DNA of 9,330 bases, from contig JABHOU010000306.1 of the NCBI GenBank assembly GCA_018695085.1, positions 1 to 9,330 of the forward strand, in the 5' to 3' direction. The translations under genes were made by a program, and so were the position numbers. This stretch comes from Opitutia bacterium (GTDB lineage Bacteria > Verrucomicrobiota > Verrucomicrobiia > Opitutales > Seribacteraceae). The notes under the pieces are model-generated. The model had not been told where the DNA came from. It saw only the letters and a list, made by a program, of their open reading frames with translations, and did no database searches. Positions 6,232 through 9,330 of the stretch are shown piece after piece. Within the stretch, counting starts at the first letter, position 1, and every line of letters starts with the position of its first letter.

Positions 6232-7605
6232 ATGAAGTACATTCACGCCTTGGGCATCCTTTGTGCCACCGCCTTTACCTTTTCCCATGCTGCTACCCGT
6301 AAACCGAACTTCGTCTACATCATGGTGGACGACGCCGGCTACGGCGACTTCTCCTGTTTCGGGCAAAAGCATTTTAAGACGCCCAATGTCGATCGAATGG
6401 CAACCGAGGGCATGAAGTTCACCGATTTTTACGCGGCCAGCACTGTCTGCGCACCGTCCCGTTGTAGCCTTATGACGGGTATGCATACTGGGCATGCACT
6501 GGTTCGGGGTAATCGCGAGGTTCAACCTGAGGGACAGGCCCCCCTCGCCGATTCCGCCCTCACTATGCCCGAAGTCCTCGGCAAAGCTGGGTATGTCTCG
6601 GGTATGTTCGGCAAATGGGGTCTCGGATCCCCTGGTTCCGAAGGCGATCCAATGAACCAAGGCTTCGATCGCTTTTACGGATACAACTGCCAGCGACAGG
6701 CTCACAATTTTTATCCTACCCATCTCTGGAGTGACCGCTCGAAGGTAGAGTTAAATAGGAAGTCGTACTCCCATAGCCTGATTGCAGAGGAGTGTCTCAA
6801 GTTCATCCGTAAGAACAAGGATAAGCCTTTCTTTTGTTACGCTCCTTTCACCATTCCCCATGCCGCTATGCAGGCACCCGAGGAAGACATGGTTCCTTGG
6901 CGCAAGAAATTTCAAGAGTTTGAAGGTGTTAAGGGAAAATATGGTGGAGCTGTTATAAACAATCCCGTCGCTGCCTTTGCCGGCATGATGACCATTCTTG
7001 ACCACGATGTTGGACGCATCCTCGATCTATTGAACGAACTGGGCATAGCCGAAGACACTCTTGTCATCTTCACCTCCGACAACGGTCCTCACAAGGAAGG
7101 AGGTCACAAGCCCGATTTCTTCGACAGCAACGGCCCCCTACGTGGCTACAAGCGAGACCTCTACGAAGGGGGCATTCGCGTAGCTACTACCGCATGGTGG
7201 CCCAGTGTAATCAAGCCTAGTTCGACTAGTTCCCATATAGGCACTGGTTGGGATGTTTTGCCTACATTTTGCGAACTCGCCGGAGTGCCTGCTCCCACTG
7301 GCATCGATGGTGTCTCCTTCGCACCCACTCTCAGAGGTGATAAAAGCAAGCAGGTAAAGCGCGAATACGTTTACTGGGAGTTCCACGAACAGGGCGGCAA
7401 GCAGGCCATCCGCAAAGGAAATTGGAAAGCGGTTCGTCTTAACGTTCGAAAGAAGCCCGATGGTCCCATAGAACTTTACGACCTTTCCAACGACATCGGC
7501 GAAACCAAGAACCTAGCAGAAAAACACCCCGATCTAATCAATAAAATGTCTCGCCTGATGGCCACCTCCCGAACCATCAACCCGACCTTTCGGTTGATCC
7601 GTTAG
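6232..7605 (+). CDS. Secreted arylsulfatase-type sulfatase (formylglycine-dependent, family S1)
   Basis: Read from ATG 6232 the protein is 457 aa and begins with a signal peptide (residues 1-20, ending SHA before ATRKPNF). The frame stays open upstream to ATG 6154, but the extra 26 residues would bury the signal peptide, so 6232 is preferred. The sulfatase core is complete: VDDAGYGD with metal ligands D33 and D34, the activation signature CAPSR with C73 (to become formylglycine), P75 and R77, FGKWG with K128, PH with H210, SDNGPH with D283 and N284, and K307 in LRGYKRDLYEGG. The C-terminal ELYDLSNDIGETKNLAEKHP is the usual closing segment. It hydrolyses sulfate esters, most likely from sulfated glycans in the periplasm or outside; the substrate cannot be read from the sequence. 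It needs a formylglycine-generating enzyme or anSME from elsewhere. It is last in the plus-strand run. Confidence 0.96.
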   Translation: MKYIHALGILCATAFTFSHAATRKPNFVYIMVDDAGYGDFSCFGQKHFKTPNVDRMATEGMKFTDFYAASTVCAPSRCSLMTGMHTGHALVRGNREVQPEGQAPLADSALTMPEVLGKAGYVSGMFGKWGLGSPGSEGDPMNQGFDRFYGYNCQRQAHNFYPTHLWSDRSKVELNRKSYSHSLIAEECLKFIRKNKDKPFFCYAPFTIPHAAMQAPEEDMVPWRKKFQEFEGVKGKYGGAVINNPVAAFAGMMTILDHDVGRILDLLNELGIAEDTLVIFTSDNGPHKEGGHKPDFFDSNGPLRGYKRDLYEGGIRVATTAWWPSVIKPSSTSSHIGTGWDVLPTFCELAGVPAPTGIDGVSFAPTLRGDKSKQVKREYVYWEFHEQGGKQAIRKGNWKAVRLNVRKKPDGPIELYDLSNDIGETKNLAEKHPDLINKMSRLMATSRTINPTFRLIR

Positions 7606-7662
7606 CGATAGACGATACCACTCGTTGGAACTTTGGAGACTCTGCGGGAATCTTTTTATAAT

Positions 7663-8190
7663 CTAAACGGATGGTGGGGGTGGAGGTTCGGTATCCGCTT
7701 CGATGAAGACGGAGGTTCCTTGCTTTGGGCCTTTTGTGAATAAAACGATTTTACCTTTCTTCAATTGCTCGGCGCTATAGTTGCCGAAATGTTGTTTCTT
7801 TATATACAACGGCGCGTCGTCGTAAGTCATGGTGGTGGTGTCTTCTCTGTCCATGATGTCTTCTTTGCTTCCAGTCATGACACGTAGCATATTAATGTCT
7901 ATCTTGCCGTCTTTAACGCCATCGACCAAATCCAAGTCCTTAAAGATTTCCTTAACGTCATTACGTTTAATCACACCTTTGTCGTTTAACAGTTCCATTA
8001 CGCTTGCCAAAAGGAGTGATACGAACCCCAAGTCGTGTTCCAGTTGCTCTATTTTCTTATCAACTGATTTCTCCGCTCGGCTATTTCTTCTTTCCTGATT
8101 ACGGTCTCTTCGCATTTGTTGCCTCTGAAGGGTTACTAATTCCCTCAGGTGATGTTCCCCGTCCGAAAGAAAAAAATCAGATAGTGCCAT
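7663..8190 (-). CDS. Hypothetical coiled-coil protein with proline tail (175 aa)
   Basis: The start at ATG 8190 is supported by AAAAAAGG ending 8 nt upstream, one of the clearest ribosome binding sites here. I do not recognise a named family. Residues about 12-50 are highly charged and helical (RQQMRRDRNQERRNSRAEKS), probably a coiled coil; 54-70 is a leucine-rich helix (LGFVSLLLASVMELL) followed by DKGVIKRNDVKEIF, a pattern seen in many small bacterial proteins with a leucine-rich helix. Residues 85-98 (DLDLVDGVKDGKID) are rich in Asp-Gly and resemble an EF-hand loop only loosely. The C-terminus ends in PPPPP near residues 169-173. There is no signal peptide, so it is probably cytoplasmic. 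It is convergent with the sulfatase (57 bp gap, no clear terminator) and 123 bp downstream of the enolase-like gene. Function unknown. Confidence 0.8.
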   Translation of the reverse strand: MALSDFFLSDGEHHLRELVTLQRQQMRRDRNQERRNSRAEKSVDKKIEQLEHDLGFVSLLLASVMELLNDKGVIKRNDVKEIFKDLDLVDGVKDGKIDINMLRVMTGSKEDIMDREDTTTMTYDDAPLYIKKQHFGNYSAEQLKKGKIVLFTKGPKQGTSVFIEADTEPPPPPSV

Positions 8191-8198
8191 TTGGTTTA

Positions 8199-8206
8199 CC
8201 TTTTTT
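8199..8206 (-). promoter_or_regulatory. Ribosome binding site of the 175-aa coiled-coil gene
   Basis: AAAAAAGG on the minus strand, 8 nt before the ATG at 8190; supports that start. The rest of the 123-bp gap (8191-8313) is AT-rich and shows no convincing promoter or terminator. Confidence 0.5.
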
Positions 8207-8313
8207 GAAGAAGTGGATATACATTGGAGATGTTTTGTGACGGAGGTTGAAGTACTAAAATGCTTAAATGAATGACAGTTTCTTGTATAAGAGATATCAA
8301 ATCTGAGTGTTGT

Positions 8314-9330
8314 TTATACTGTGTGCAAGCCTTCTTGGATGAAGCTGTTTGAGTCGCTCAGTTTCACTTCCGCGAGGGCTGAAAAATCGAGGTTCGGGGC
8401 GGGACCGAAGGGAGCGGCGTTGAGAGTGTTGAGGTTTAGTAGACCGTTTTCGATGCGAAGGGTGGGGTAACCTTCGGGGTGTCGGTGGTAGAGGTCGCCG
8501 TGGTGGGCGAGGATGGTTTCCCGGACGGGTTCGGGCCATGCGGAGAGGCCTTTGAAATAGTGATGACCGTTGCGCTCGACGTGCTCGATGCCGAGTGTGG
8601 CCATGATAGTGAGGTCCTGCAGGAGGGCGATGGGGCCAACATTGGCGAGGTCTTCCCCCGATAGGTGGACGGGGCGTTCCCGGAAAGCTCTAGCTTGGGC
8701 GAGGGTGGCGGCGTTGGCGATGCCTTTGACGATGCCCTTGCAGTTCTTGTGACTGGCGCCGTCGTAGCCGAGGTCGAAGGCGTTGGGAAGGGAATCGAGG
8801 GAACCGTCGGCCTCGTCGATGATGAAGGAGGGTCGCTCCGGCCAACTGGAGAAATCGTCGGCGACGGCGGGTGCGAAGGTTTCGTCGCGGTGGGCGGGTT
8901 GCTCAACGAGGAGGAGACCGCCGTCTAGAAAAGTCCTCAGGGAGTCCTCCTCCCGCCAGGCTTCCCAATGCTCGCGAAAGGCCGAGATGCTCGGGTACTG
9001 CTCGTTGCCATCTAGGGTAAAACGGGCTTCGGGACCCAGAATTTCGGCCAGCATGCGAAGGCGAGGGAGGTCCGACTCGAGCTTGCCGCAGACTTTTATT
9101 TTAAAATAATTTAATTTATAGGAGCGAATGCAGGACTCGAGGTCGAGGGGCAGAGTGTCGTCTGCACGGGTTTCGTCGGTAACGTCGTCGGACGTCAGGG
9201 GATCGCCGAGGCCTATGGTGTGGCGAGCAATGATTGTGGAGCGTGGCTTTTCAGGCAGAGTTTCGGCGAGAGAAAGATCGTTTAATTCCGGGCGAACGTC
9301 ACCAAGACGGATGCCAAGCAGGTTTTCGCG
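8314..9330 (-). CDS. Enolase-superfamily protein (mandelate racemase/muconate lactonizing-like), N-terminus beyond window
   Basis: The frame is open from the right edge (codon CGC at 9330-9328) to TAA at 8314, giving 338 visible residues; an internal ATG at 9054 is not the start because the frame and the fold continue upstream. Numbering from the edge, the (beta/alpha)-barrel residues are in order: FKIKV with K77 and K79 (the K-x-K acid/base motif), TLDGNEQ with D107, LLLVEQP with E143, FIIDEADG with D172 (or E173) as the three metal ligands, and GASHKNCKG with K195 as the opposite lysine. This pattern fits Mg2+-dependent enolase-superfamily enzymes that abstract a proton alpha to a carboxylate (racemases, epimerases, dehydratases, cycloisomerases); the exact substrate is unknown. 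The gene is GC-rich compared with its neighbours, apart from one AT-only stretch. No signal peptide can be judged. Confidence 0.87.
   Translation of the reverse strand, partial: RENLLGIRLGDVRPELNDLSLAETLPEKPRSTIIARHTIGLGDPLTSDDVTDETRADDTLPLDLESCIRSYKLNYFKIKVCGKLESDLPRLRMLAEILGPEARFTLDGNEQYPSISAFREHWEAWREEDSLRTFLDGGLLLVEQPAHRDETFAPAVADDFSSWPERPSFIIDEADGSLDSLPNAFDLGYDGASHKNCKGIVKGIANAATLAQARAFRERPVHLSGEDLANVGPIALLQDLTIMATLGIEHVERNGHHYFKGLSAWPEPVRETILAHHGDLYHRHPEGYPTLRIENGLLNLNTLNAAPFGPAPNLDFSALAEVKLSDSNSFIQEGLHTV

Noticed and set aside
6130..6723. A 197-codon minus-strand frame opposite the sulfatase N-terminus.
   Set aside because: It overlaps the sulfatase signal peptide and CAPSR region and shows no domain features; antisense shadow.
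7606..7662. Search for a bidirectional terminator between the convergent sulfatase and coiled-coil genes.
   Set aside because: A T-run (7652-7656) is present but no stable stem of adequate length precedes it on either strand.
7906..7962. EF-hand in the 175-aa protein (DLDLVDGVKDGKID).
   Set aside because: The spacing of acidic residues does not fit the 12-residue calcium loop with the final glutamate.
8479..9109. Long plus-strand open frames opposite the enolase-like gene (e.g. 8665-8928 and 8783-9109).
   Set aside because: They lie in GC-rich coding DNA, read as Gly/Val/Glu- or Arg/Ser-rich low-complexity protein, and the opposite strand encodes a full set of enolase-superfamily residues.

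Overview
The window looks like chromosomal DNA of a PVC-group bacterium (Planctomycetes-Verrucomicrobia-Chlamydiae), most likely a marine or freshwater Verrucomicrobiota/Opitutae-type organism. That placement is an inference from gene content: a planctomycete-type cytochrome c (PSCyt1) protein fused to a SUMF1 domain, a DUF1080 (3-keto-disaccharide hydrolase-like) protein, a DUF6807/PmoA-family protein, and a secreted formylglycine sulfatase. No rRNA, tRNA, phage, transposon or CRISPR signature was seen.

Layout. Positions 1-4135 are all on the minus strand, in transcription order: a secreted protein with two heme-c domains plus SUMF1 (4135-2399), a secreted DUF1080 protein (2344-1289), a small unknown gene that may be frameshifted (1144-758), and a DUF6807 protein running off the left edge (694-1). 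A 117-bp divergent intergenic region (4136-4252) separates this block from a plus-strand block: the FAD:protein FMN transferase ApbE (4253-5233), a 71-aa membrane-anchored unknown (5294-5509), a 168-aa membrane-anchored NTF2/SnoaL-like protein (5651-6157), and an arylsulfatase-type sulfatase (6232-7605). Convergent to the sulfatase, on the minus strand, are a 175-aa coiled-coil unknown (8190-7663) and, upstream of it, an enolase-superfamily (mandelate racemase/muconate lactonizing-like) protein whose N-terminus lies beyond the right edge (9330-8314). The enolase-like gene is visibly more GC-rich than its neighbours.

How the genes may work together. Six or seven of the ten proteins carry a signal peptide or N-terminal membrane anchor, so this is mostly cell-envelope and extracytoplasmic biology. 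DUF1080, DUF6807, sulfatase and enolase-superfamily acid-sugar enzymes are recurrent parts of carbohydrate catabolism in this phylum, so a role in processing (sulfated) sugars is a reasonable inference, but no transporter, glycoside hydrolase or regulator is present to name the substrate. The ApbE gene next to a diheme protein hints at periplasmic redox chemistry, but no flavinylation target is visible. I found no clear new defence or mobile system. The most unusual items are the SUMF1 domain lacking FGE cysteines behind two duplicated heme domains, the unknown small membrane protein between ApbE and the NTF2-like gene, and the possible frameshift near 1100.
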